From assembly GCA_046723645.1 (NCBI GenBank), contig JBKOUY010000236.1, forward strand, positions 1 through 5,633: a DNA stretch of 5,633 nucleotides. Reading direction: 5' to 3'. Both the position numbers and the translations under genes were made by a program. The notes beneath the pieces were generated by a model. The model searched no databases. It saw only the letters and a program-made list of their open reading frames with translations, and was not told the DNA's origin. Every line of letters starts with the position of its first letter. Position 1 is the stretch's first letter. Origin of the DNA: DASQUK01 sp046723645 (lineage in GTDB: Bacteria > Actinomycetota > Acidimicrobiia > Acidimicrobiales > VFJN01). This document shows positions 1 to 5,129 of this stretch, in pieces.

Positions 1-753
1 ACGATGCTCTCCTGGCCCGATGCGCTTTGCGAGCGCCTCGCCGCTGGCGGGCGACGCGTGGTGCGTTACGACCTGCGCGACAGCGGCGAGTCGACGACGG
101 CGGACCCGGAGGCGCCCGCCTACACTCTGCGTGACCTCGCCACCGACGCGGCGGTTCTTGCCGACGCGTTCGGCGGCGGGCCCGCGCACCTCGCGGGGAT
201 CGGGGTCGGCGGGATGGTCGCCCAAGTCGCCGCCCTCGACCATCCCGGCGCGTTCTCGGCGCTAACCCTGGCCGGCACCCGCTCGGTCGCGCCCGGCAAG
301 CCCGACGCTGACCTCCCCGACCACGACAAGGCGACGATGAAGCGCCTGTTCACACGTCCGATGCCCGACTGGACCGACCGCGACGCGGTTGCCGAGTTCG
401 CCGCCGCCCGCGCCGAGGTCCTCGGCGACGAACCCGCCGCGGCGCGCGCGATCGCCGCGCGCATCTGGGACCGCACACCCGGCACCGCACCCCCGATCCA
501 GATGGCCAACCAGCTCGGCATGGTCTTCGCCAAGCTCAACTGCAAACCCCGCTGGCGCGAGCGCCTGCCCGAGATCGCAGTCCCCACGCTCGTCGTCCAC
601 GGCCGCCGCGACCCGTTCTTCCCCGTCGGCAACGGCGAGGCGATCGCCCGCGAGATCCCCGGGGCCCGGCTGCTCATCCTCGATGAAGCCGCCACTGCGC
701 TCCCCGATGCGGCGGCCGGCGAGGTCGCCGAGGCGATGCTCGCGCTCGGGTAG
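1..753 (+). CDS. RdmC-like alpha/beta hydrolase fold protein, 5' partial, catalytic Ser and His replaced
   Basis: The reading frame is open from the window edge. The first ATG (nt 4) is probably internal: in aclacinomycin methylesterase RdmC and relatives, the equivalent LSWPD segment follows the beta-strand with the first oxyanion-hole residues, so about 30-40 N-terminal residues should lie upstream. Counting from that Met, RYDLRDSGEST (residues 21-31) is the strand and loop typical of the family. HLAGIGVGGMVAQ (62-74) is the nucleophile elbow, and VVHGRRDPFFP (198-208) carries the acidic triad residue, Asp203. The elbow normally reads G-x-S-x-G, but here the nucleophile position is Gly67 (codon ggg, nt 202-204). 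Near the C-terminus the usual G-H-x-L-P reads A-T-A-L-P, with Thr231 where the catalytic His belongs. The fold appears intact up to a normal C-terminus, so this is either a non-hydrolytic member of the fold or an enzyme in decay. Family assignment is firm; ester hydrolysis is doubtful. Confidence 0.85.
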   Translation, partial: TMLSWPDALCERLAAGGRRVVRYDLRDSGESTTADPEAPAYTLRDLATDAAVLADAFGGGPAHLAGIGVGGMVAQVAALDHPGAFSALTLAGTRSVAPGKPDADLPDHDKATMKRLFTRPMPDWTDRDAVAEFAAARAEVLGDEPAAARAIAARIWDRTPGTAPPIQMANQLGMVFAKLNCKPRWRERLPEIAVPTLVVHGRRDPFFPVGNGEAIAREIPGARLLILDEAATALPDAAAGEVAEAMLALG

Positions 754-771
754 GCGCAACCGCTGGAGCCC

Positions 772-797
772 GACCTGATCGCCTATTCGCTCAGGTC
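772..797 (+). terminator. Short hairpin after the hydrolase gene, possible terminator
   Basis: GACCTGA (772-778) and TCAGGTC (791-797) form a perfect 7-bp inverted repeat around a 12-nt loop, starting 18 bases after the hydrolase stop codon. No T-run follows, as is common in high-GC actinobacteria. The position supports a terminator, but the stem is short. Confidence 0.35.
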
Positions 798-885
798 CTA
801 AGCGCTGCAAAGACGCGCCCAGGCGGGGCGGCTTCCTAGCGTCGATGGGCTTGTGAGAACCGTCGAGTCCAGGGAGGCCACGCAC

Positions 886-1449
886 GTGCGCGTCAGCACG
901 GCATTCAACCGCATCCTCCAGATTCCAGGCGCGTGGGTGGAAACGGTCGAGTTCACCAAGGCCGGGATCGTGGTCGGCCTGAGGCGTCGTCAGCGGCGGC
1001 ACATCTGCCCGTGTGGGCTGCGCAGCCGTGCCCGCTATGACCTGTCGCGTCGGCGGTGGCGGCATCTCGACATGGGCCGCTGTGCCGCGTGGCTCGAAGC
1101 AGACATCGCCCGCATCGACTGCCGCCGTTGCGGCCGGGTTCGTACAGAACAAGTCCCTTGGGCGCGGCCCGGAGCCCGACTTACCTGTGATCTCGAGGAC
1201 GTGATCGCCTGGTTGACGCAACGGACCGACAAGACCAGCATCTGCCGGCTGCTCCGCGTCTCCTGGCAGACCGTCCATCGCACCGTCGCCCGAGTCGTCG
1301 CTGACCATCTCGACGACAGCCGGCTCGACAACCTTTACCGGCTCGGTGTCGATGAGATCTCCTACAAGCGGGGCCACCACTACCTGACCGTGATCGCCAA
1401 CCACGCCAACGGCCGACGCCTTCAGAGTCTCTCAAGCTGCAGCGTCTAG
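886..1449 (+). pseudogene. ISL3-family transposase, N-terminal fragment (IS remnant)
   Basis: This is the N-terminal part of an ISL3-family transposase, a DDE enzyme that cuts and joins IS ends. The GTG at 886 is preferred over the in-frame GTG at 853 because AGGGAGG (871-877) sits 8 nt upstream and ISL3 proteins start close to this point. In the resulting 187 residues, a zinc-finger-like region has Cys41/Cys43 and Cys79/Cys82 (CPCG and CRRCG). A helix-turn-helix follows at about 115-138 (KTSICRLLRVSWQTVHRTV), then the start of the catalytic domain, GVDEISYKRGHHYLTV, with the first catalytic Asp at 156. Homology stops at about Asn175-Gly176. The last dozen residues look unrelated and end in TAG. 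Family members are about 400-430 residues long, so the remaining catalytic residues are missing. Other frames downstream do not resume the protein, so this is a deletion rather than a simple frameshift. I could not identify terminal inverted repeats. It is almost certainly inactive, though the DNA-binding half could still be translated. Confidence 0.85.
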
Positions 1450-1539
1450 CTGGCGTGTGTGCGGCCGGCCGGGACGGGCGGGCGTGCGGGCGCCCCGACC
1501 AGCCGCCGTAAGGACTGTACGCCCCGGCTCCCGTGGCGT

Positions 1540-1552
1540 CACCGGTCCGGTG
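1540..1552. promoter_or_regulatory. Palindrome upstream of the STAS gene, possible operator
   Basis: CACCGG-T-CCGGTG is a perfect 6-bp inverted repeat with a one-base centre, ending 33 bases before the STAS start codon. The size and position would suit a repressor site. Nothing else in the sequence confirms it, and short GC palindromes are frequent in DNA of this composition. Confidence 0.2.
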
Positions 1553-1585
1553 TGCAAGGTTTTCGGCTGGGTATGGAGAGGCTGT

Positions 1586-1927
1586 ATGCGGGACGAATGG
1601 GGGTCCTCGCAGGCCAAGCTGCTCCGTGTCGACGCGAGACACGAGGGGCCTGAGGCCACCATCACCGTCGAGGGCGAACTCGACTACTCCACGGCCGAAC
1701 AGTTTCGAACCTGCGTTCTCGAGGTGCTCGACACCAAGCCGCACTCGATCACCATCGACGCCCACGCCGTTACGTACATGGATTCGTCTGGCCTGTCGGC
1801 CCTGCTCCGAGCTCACGGTCTGGCCTTCGTCGACGAAGTGACATTCCGAATCGAAGACCCATCGCCTCAGCTGCGACGGTTCGTCGATACGACTGGGACC
1901 GGGGACTTGCTCTTGCCTGACGAGTGA
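1586..1927 (+). CDS. STAS-domain protein, anti-sigma factor antagonist type
   Basis: This encodes 113 residues, essentially one STAS domain of the SpoIIAA/RsbV type. Such proteins bind an anti-sigma factor kinase to free a sigma factor and are switched off by phosphorylation of a conserved Ser. I see a first strand pair (TITVEGELDYSTAEQF, about residues 28-43), a central strand (SITIDAHAVTYMDSSGLSALLRA) and the C-terminal DPSPQLRRF...GDLL end. The signature D66-S67-S68-G69-L70 is complete; S67 corresponds to the phosphorylated Ser of SpoIIAA/RsbV, so the switch appears functional. The ATG at 1586 was chosen over in-frame GTG starts further upstream because it gives a standard domain length and has GGAGAGG at 1575-1581. 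The upstream extension is an Arg/Pro/Gly-rich sequence of no family character. No kinase, phosphatase or sigma gene adjoins it, so its partner must be elsewhere. Its codons are less GC-biased than those of the flanking catabolic genes, and it lies between an IS remnant and a decayed STAS copy, both compatible with acquisition or rearrangement. Confidence 0.85.
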   Translation: MRDEWGSSQAKLLRVDARHEGPEATITVEGELDYSTAEQFRTCVLEVLDTKPHSITIDAHAVTYMDSSGLSALLRAHGLAFVDEVTFRIEDPSPQLRRFVDTTGTGDLLLPDE

Positions 1928-1950
1928 CCCGAGGCCAGCGCGAACGCTAG

Positions 1951-2049
1951 ACCCCCCAAAAATCGGTGTTGCGGATCAGGGACCCGTCGCCACCGCTTCG
2001 CCGAATCGCCGAGCTTTGCGGCCTCGAGGATCTGCTGTCGGAGGAGTAA
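1951..2049 (+). pseudogene. Remnant of a second STAS domain (C-terminal end only)
   Basis: Codons from about 1963 to the TAA at 2047-2049 read SVLRIRDPSPPLRRI followed by AELCGLEDLLSEE. This matches the C-terminal end of the STAS gene just upstream (FRIEDPSPQLRRF...GDLL). From the shared R-I to D-L-L I count 13 identical residues in 22 columns, and both copies end within a few residues of that motif. The D-S-S-G region and everything before it are missing. An in-frame TAG at 1948-1950 closes the frame on the left, and no plausible start with a ribosome binding site exists. The remnant is in a different reading frame from the intact STAS gene, so it is not a read-through tail. I infer a former tandem or dispersed paralogue whose front part was deleted. 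A terminator-like hairpin follows 4 bases after the stop, as expected for a true old gene end. Confidence 0.7.
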
Positions 2050-2053
2050 CGCG

Positions 2054-2089
2054 AAACGGTCCCCCGGCGGCACTGGCGAGGGACCGTTT
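2054..2089 (+). terminator. Perfect 10-bp hairpin, probable terminator
   Basis: AAACGGTCCC (2054-2063) pairs perfectly with GGGACCGTTT (2080-2089) around a 16-nt loop. It lies directly after the stop codon of the STAS remnant. The right arm ends in TTT but no longer U-tract follows. The best reading is the terminator of the vanished second STAS gene, now probably ending transcription from the intact one. Confidence 0.6.
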
Positions 2090-2114
2090 GTGCGCTGGTT
2101 TGTCGCTTTCCGAC

Positions 2115-2175
2115 GGACCGGTGCTACCCGACTTCGGCCGCCGCAAACGGGGTCAGTCGGGCGCGGCACCGGCCC
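2115..2175 (+). other. Nested inverted repeat, possible structured RNA leader
   Basis: Two stems are stacked. CCGGTGC (2118-2124) pairs with GCACCGG (2166-2172) and extends outward to 10 positions with one A/C mismatch. CCCGACT (2127-2133) pairs with AGTCGGG (2155-2161). They are separated by a small internal loop (TA opposite CGCG) and capped by a 21-nt loop that contains a small CCG-CAAA-CGG hairpin. It lies about 90 bases before the SDR start codon and after the preceding terminator, so it could be a 5' leader structure, a second terminator or a protein site. I do not recognise a known riboswitch class. Stable stems are easy to find by chance at this GC content. Confidence 0.3.
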
Positions 2176-2267
2176 GTAGGCGGAGAGGATGGAAGCCCAC
2201 GGGCGCCCCGGGTTCGTGCCCTGACGCGGGGCGGACCGGCCGGCGGGTCGTGTGACAGCATGCGCGC

Positions 2268-3182
2268 ATGACGGGGATCTGCGAGGGCCGGGTCGTCATC
2301 GTCACCGGTGCGGCACGGGGGATCGGCCGGGCGCACGCGCTCGAGTTCGCCCGGCAGGGCGCGAGGCTGGTGGTCAACGACATCGGGGCCGAGCTCGACG
2401 GCACCGGGGGTTCGACGACCGCAATCCGGGAAGTTGCCGACGAGATCGCCGCCGCAGGCGGCCACGCCACGGTCAACGGCGACGACGTGGCCGACTGGGA
2501 CGGCGCCCGGCGCCTGGTTAGCGCCGCGCTCGACGCATTCGGTCGCCTCGATGTGGTCGTCAACAACGCCGGGATCGTGCGCGACCGCATGTTCGTCTCC
2601 TGCGGTGAGGACGAATGGGACGCGGTCGTCCGGGTCCACCTCAAGGGGCACTTCGCCGTCTCGCGCTTTGCCGCCGAGCACTGGCGGGAGCGCGCCAAGG
2701 CCGGGGATGCGGTCGACGCCCGCATCGTCAACACGTCGTCCGGTGCCGGCCTGCAGGGCTCGGTCGGCCAGGCCGCCTACAGCGCAGCGAAGGCCGGGAT
2801 CGCCGCGCTCACGCTCGTCCAGGCCGCCGAGCTGGGGCGGTACGGCGTGACCGCCAACGCGATCGCCCCCTCGGCCCGCACGCGCATGACCGAGACGGTG
2901 TTCGCCGAGGCGATGGCCGCGCCCGACGATCCCGCCGCGTTCGACGCGATGGCCCCCGAGAACGTCGCCCCGCTGGTCGTCTGGCTCGGCTCGGCACAGT
3001 CGGCCCACGTGACAGGGCGGGTCTTCGAGGTCGAGGCCGGCCGGGTCGCGGTGGCCGACGGCTGGCAGCACGGTGTCCCCATCGACAAGGGGGCCCGCTG
3101 GGACCCGGCGGAGCTCGGCCCGGTCGTCGACGACCTGCTGGGGAAGGCCCCGAACCCGGCCCCCGTGTACGGGGCCGCGTGA
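2268..3182 (+). CDS. SDR-family oxidoreductase, (3R)-hydroxyacyl-CoA / 17-beta-hydroxysteroid dehydrogenase-like
   Basis: This is a 304-residue short-chain dehydrogenase/reductase that should interconvert an alcohol and a ketone with a nicotinamide cofactor in the cytoplasm. The Rossmann motif TGAARGIGR is at 13-21. VVNDIG (35-40), with Asp38 after the second strand, favours NAD(H) over NADP(H). DD (72-73) and NNAG (99-102) follow. The active site is Ser158, Tyr171 and Lys175 (Y-S-A-A-K), with the Ser 13 residues before the Tyr as usual. The tetrad Asn position is His124 in VHLKGHF, which I recall as common in the peroxisomal multifunctional-enzyme-2 / HSD4A-like subgroup. The insert NDIGAELDGTGGST is also typical of that subgroup. 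These relatives act on 3-hydroxyacyl-CoA or hydroxysteroids; the actual substrate here is not visible. The ATG at 2268 puts the Rossmann strand at the expected distance. It lacks a good Shine-Dalgarno sequence, so translation may be leaderless or weak. A lactonase-like gene follows 25 bases later on the same strand. Confidence 0.9.
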   Translation: MTGICEGRVVIVTGAARGIGRAHALEFARQGARLVVNDIGAELDGTGGSTTAIREVADEIAAAGGHATVNGDDVADWDGARRLVSAALDAFGRLDVVVNNAGIVRDRMFVSCGEDEWDAVVRVHLKGHFAVSRFAAEHWRERAKAGDAVDARIVNTSSGAGLQGSVGQAAYSAAKAGIAALTLVQAAELGRYGVTANAIAPSARTRMTETVFAEAMAAPDDPAAFDAMAPENVAPLVVWLGSAQSAHVTGRVFEVEAGRVAVADGWQHGVPIDKGARWDPAELGPVVDDLLGKAPNPAPVYGAA

Positions 3183-3193
3183 CGAGAACGGAC

Positions 3194-3199
3194 TACCGT
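3194..3199 (+). promoter_or_regulatory. TACCGT, candidate -10 element of a leaderless promoter
   Basis: TACCGT matches the actinobacterial TANNNT -10 consensus and ends 8 bases before the ATG at 3208, where transcription would start on or beside the start codon. The lactonase gene has no Shine-Dalgarno sequence, which fits a leaderless transcript. I see no clear -35 element. A motif this loose occurs often by chance, and co-transcription with the SDR gene remains possible. Confidence 0.4.
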
Positions 3200-3207
3200 C
3201 CGGGCCC

Positions 3208-4065
3208 ATGGGCGACCGCTCCTTCGCAACGCTGGCCGATGGCGGTGGGTTCTTCGAGGGCCCGCGCTGGCACGACAACCGCTGGTGGGTGTCCGACTTC
3301 TACCGGCACACGGTGTTCGCAATCGACGCCGACGGAACCCACGAGGAGGTAGTCACCGTCGAGGCCCAACCCTCGGGCCTCGGCTGGATGCCCGACGGCT
3401 CGCTCCTCGTGGTGTCGATGAAGGACCGGCGCGTCCTTCGCCGCTGGCCGGACGGATCCGTCACCGTCCACGCCGACATCAGCGACCACTGCGGCGGGCA
3501 TGCCAACGACATCGTCGTCGACGCCCGCGGCCATGCGTACGTCGGCAACTTCGGGTTCGACATCATGGCCGGCGCCCCGCCCTGCAGCGCGACTCTCGTG
3601 CACGTGGACCCCGACGGCTCCTTCGACCGGGCGGCGGACGACCTCGCGTTCCCGAACGGGTCCATCATCACGCCGGACGGGTCGACGCTCATCGTCGGCG
3701 AGACCATGGGCGGGCGCTACACGGCGTTCACCATCAGGGACGACGGCTCGCTGACCGACCGCCGCGTGTGGTCCAGCGTCGAGGGCGTTGCGCCCGACGG
3801 GTGTGCCCTCGACGCCGAGGGGTATGTCTGGGCCGCGGACGCCCTCGGCAACCGGCTGGTGCGCGTGGCCGAGGACCGGGGCGTGGTGGACGAGATCCCG
3901 GGGCCCGAGGGCCTCGGGATCTACGCCTGCATGCTCGGGGGCGACGACGGCTGCACGCTGCTGGCCTGTGCCGCCCCGGACTTCTTCGAGAGCAACCGCT
4001 CGACGGCCCGCGACGCCGTGTTGCTCACGACCACCGTCGACGCCCCTCACGCCGGGTTGCCGTAG
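3208..4065 (+). CDS. SMP-30/gluconolactonase/LRE-family protein (probable lactonase)
   Basis: This encodes a 285-residue six-bladed beta-propeller of the SMP-30 (regucalcin/gluconolactonase) family, which hydrolyses lactones using one divalent metal ion. The four expected metal ligands are present in order: Glu17 in FFEGPRW, Asn100 in GHANDIVVD, Asn150 in FPNGSIITPDG and Asp197 in APDGCALDAEG. Repeated blade motifs (MPDGSLLVVS, DARGHAYVGN, TPDGSTLIVGE, DAEGYVWAAD) and the C-terminal D-A-P-H-A-G-L-P are family hallmarks. The length is standard. The ATG at 3208 was preferred over an in-frame start inside the SDR gene because the family N-terminus begins a few residues before FFEGPRW. There is no signal peptide, so it is cytoplasmic. 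It lies 25 bases after the SDR gene, which suggests a shared pathway in which a lactone or similar ester is opened. The substrate could be a sugar lactone, an aromatic or terpene lactone, or another cyclic ester; nothing in the sequence decides. Confidence 0.9.
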   Translation: MGDRSFATLADGGGFFEGPRWHDNRWWVSDFYRHTVFAIDADGTHEEVVTVEAQPSGLGWMPDGSLLVVSMKDRRVLRRWPDGSVTVHADISDHCGGHANDIVVDARGHAYVGNFGFDIMAGAPPCSATLVHVDPDGSFDRAADDLAFPNGSIITPDGSTLIVGETMGGRYTAFTIRDDGSLTDRRVWSSVEGVAPDGCALDAEGYVWAADALGNRLVRVAEDRGVVDEIPGPEGLGIYACMLGGDDGCTLLACAAPDFFESNRSTARDAVLLTTTVDAPHAGLP

Positions 4066-4076
4066 CCCGATCCTCC

Positions 4077-4082
4077 GATAAT
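4077..4082 (+). promoter_or_regulatory. GATAAT, candidate -10 element for the MarR-GNAT gene
   Basis: GATAAT differs from TATAAT at one base and sits 38 bases before the ATG at 4121, in the only AT-rich patch of the region. A TTGCCG resembling a -35 box lies at 4057-4062, but its 14-bp spacer is short, so the -35 assignment is weak. Transcription would begin at about 4088-4090, just before the operator-like repeat. Confidence 0.5.
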
Positions 4083-4094
4083 CTTTGCCTCAGT

Positions 4095-4108
4095 CAAGTG
4101 TTTACTTG
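4095..4108. promoter_or_regulatory. CAAGT-N4-ACTTG, probable MarR-type operator
   Basis: CAAGT (4095-4099) and ACTTG (4104-4108) form a perfect inverted repeat around GTTT, between the likely -10 element and the ribosome binding site of a gene that itself encodes a MarR-type regulator. MarR dimers bind short palindromes of about this size and often repress their own genes, so autoregulation is the natural inference. The AT-rich repeat stands out from its GC-rich surroundings. Confidence 0.55.
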
Positions 4109-4120
4109 CAGGAGGCAGAG

Positions 4121-5092
4121 ATGGCTTCGACGGCCATGGCGACCGACACCGACGAGGTCCATGCCGTCCGGGCCTTCAACCGCTTCTGGACTCAGCAGAT
4201 CGGCCTGCTGCAGGCGGGCCTGGTCGAGACGCCCTGGTCGCTGACCGAGGCCCGGGTCCTGTTCGAGCTCGCCCAGCAGGAGGCCACCGACCTGGCCGAC
4301 CTGCGCCGGACCCTCCAGCTCGACGCCGGCTACCTCACCAGGATCGTGGGGCGGCTCAAGGACGCCGGACTGGTCACCGCCGAGCGGTCGCCCGACGACG
4401 GTCGCCGGCAGGTGATCCGGCTCACCGGGGAGGGACGGGCCGAGTTCGGGACGCTCGACGTCAGGTCGAGCGACGCGACGGCCGCCCTGCTCGACGGCCT
4501 GGCGGTGGCGGACCGGCGGCGGTTGGTGGCCGCGATGAGGACGATCGAGGACACGCTGGCGCCGCCGCCCGACCGCCCGCCACGCGCCTACCTCCTGCGC
4601 GAGCCGGGACCCGGCGACCTCGGATGGATGGTCCAGCGGAACGCCGCCGTCTACGCGGCCGAGTACGGCTGGGACCAGAGCTACGAGGTGCTCGTCGCCC
4701 GGATCGTGGCGGACTTCGGCCAGCACCGCGACCCGGACCGCGAGCGGGCGTGGATCGCGGAGCTGGACGGCGAGCCGGTGGGCTGCGTGCTGTGCGTGCG
4801 ACGCGACGACGAGACGGCGCAGCTGCGCATCCTGCTGGTCGATCCCGCCGTCCGTGGCCTGGGCATCGGGGCCCGGCTGGTCGAGGAGTGCATCCGATTC
4901 GCCCGCGCCGCCGGGTACCGGTCGATGGTCCTTTGGACCAACGACGTGTTGGCGTCGGCGCGGCGCATCTACGAGGCCGTGGGCTTCGAGCTGACCGACG
5001 AGGAGCCGCACCACAGCTTCGGCCACGACCTCGTCGGCCAGACGTGGCGCCTCGACCTCCACCCGAACTTGCGGCGGTTACGGCCACCATGA
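4121..5092 (+). CDS. MarR-family regulator fused to a GNAT acetyltransferase
   Basis: The 323-residue protein joins two domains. Residues about 12-145 form a MarR winged helix: the helix-turn-helix spans about 55-82, with the recognition helix around DAGYLTRIVGRLKDAG, followed by the wing at 84-101 (RSPDDGRRQVIRLT, including the conserved D-x-R/G-R-R region). After a Pro-rich linker (148-154, PPPDRPP), residues about 157-313 form a GNAT acetyltransferase. Its acetyl-CoA-binding motif A reads LLVDPAVRGLGIG (238-250), with R245-G-L-G-I-G as the pyrophosphate loop, and ends with the typical YEAVGFE strand (284-290). This MarR-GNAT architecture is a known bacterial family; its acetylated substrates are mostly unknown. 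The ATG at 4121 was preferred over an in-frame TTG at 4085 because GGAGG (4111-4115) lies 5 nt upstream, and the TTG would place the operator-like repeat inside the coding region. The last residues (HPNLRRLRPP) are encoded by the left arm and loop of a large hairpin and may not belong to the fold. Confidence 0.92.
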   Translation: MASTAMATDTDEVHAVRAFNRFWTQQIGLLQAGLVETPWSLTEARVLFELAQQEATDLADLRRTLQLDAGYLTRIVGRLKDAGLVTAERSPDDGRRQVIRLTGEGRAEFGTLDVRSSDATAALLDGLAVADRRRLVAAMRTIEDTLAPPPDRPPRAYLLREPGPGDLGWMVQRNAAVYAAEYGWDQSYEVLVARIVADFGQHRDPDRERAWIAELDGEPVGCVLCVRRDDETAQLRILLVDPAVRGLGIGARLVEECIRFARAAGYRSMVLWTNDVLASARRIYEAVGFELTDEEPHHSFGHDLVGQTWRLDLHPNLRRLRPP

Positions 5093-5116
5093 CGGCGCCA
5101 ACCGCCGCAAGTTCGG
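5063..5116. terminator. 17-bp perfect hairpin between convergent genes, probable bidirectional terminator
   Basis: The arms at 5063-5079 and 5100-5116 are perfect reverse complements over 17 bp, beginning CCGAACTT and ending AAGTTCGG, around a 20-nt loop. They lie between the convergent MarR-GNAT and thiolase genes, 14 bases from the thiolase stop codon. Without a clear T-tract this is the usual actinobacterial stem-type terminator, and it could work in both directions. Unusually, the left arm is coding and the MarR-GNAT stop codon (5090-5092) is in the loop. Confidence 0.75.
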
Positions 5117-5129
5117 ACTGAGGAGCGCG

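Noticed and set aside
262..1404. Long minus-strand open frame of 380 codons across the hydrolase and transposase remnant
   Set aside because: It overlaps two genes with recognisable protein families on the other strand, has low-complexity composition, and is a GC-skew shadow typical of high-GC DNA.
1559..1574. GTTT and GGGTAT as a SigB/SigF-type stress promoter for the STAS gene
   Set aside because: The hexamers are only 6 bases apart, far below the usual spacer, and GGGTAT abuts the ribosome binding site, leaving no room for a transcription start before it.
1457..1585. Upstream GTG extension of the STAS gene by 43 residues
   Set aside because: The extra residues are Arg/Pro/Gly-rich with no family resemblance, and the ATG at 1586 has a ribosome binding site and gives the standard domain length.
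1867..2169. Minus-strand 100-codon open frame covering the STAS remnant
   Set aside because: It runs through the end of the intact STAS gene and both arms of a hairpin, and shows no recognisable domain. The plus-strand STAS homology explains the region better.
1487..2210. Repeated CGGGCGCCCCG at 1487-1497 and 2200-2210 as flanking direct repeats of an inserted unit
   Set aside because: Eleven GC-only bases recur easily in this composition, and the sequence on either side of the two copies shows no further match.
2189..2224. Small leader peptide frame MEAHGRPGFVP before the SDR gene
   Set aside because: The GGAGAGG preceding it directly touches the ATG, there is no run of regulatory codons, and it could easily be chance.
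2124..3278. Minus-strand open frame of 384 codons opposite the SDR gene
   Set aside because: The SDR frame has every family motif. The antisense frame shows none and mirrors SDR codon bias.
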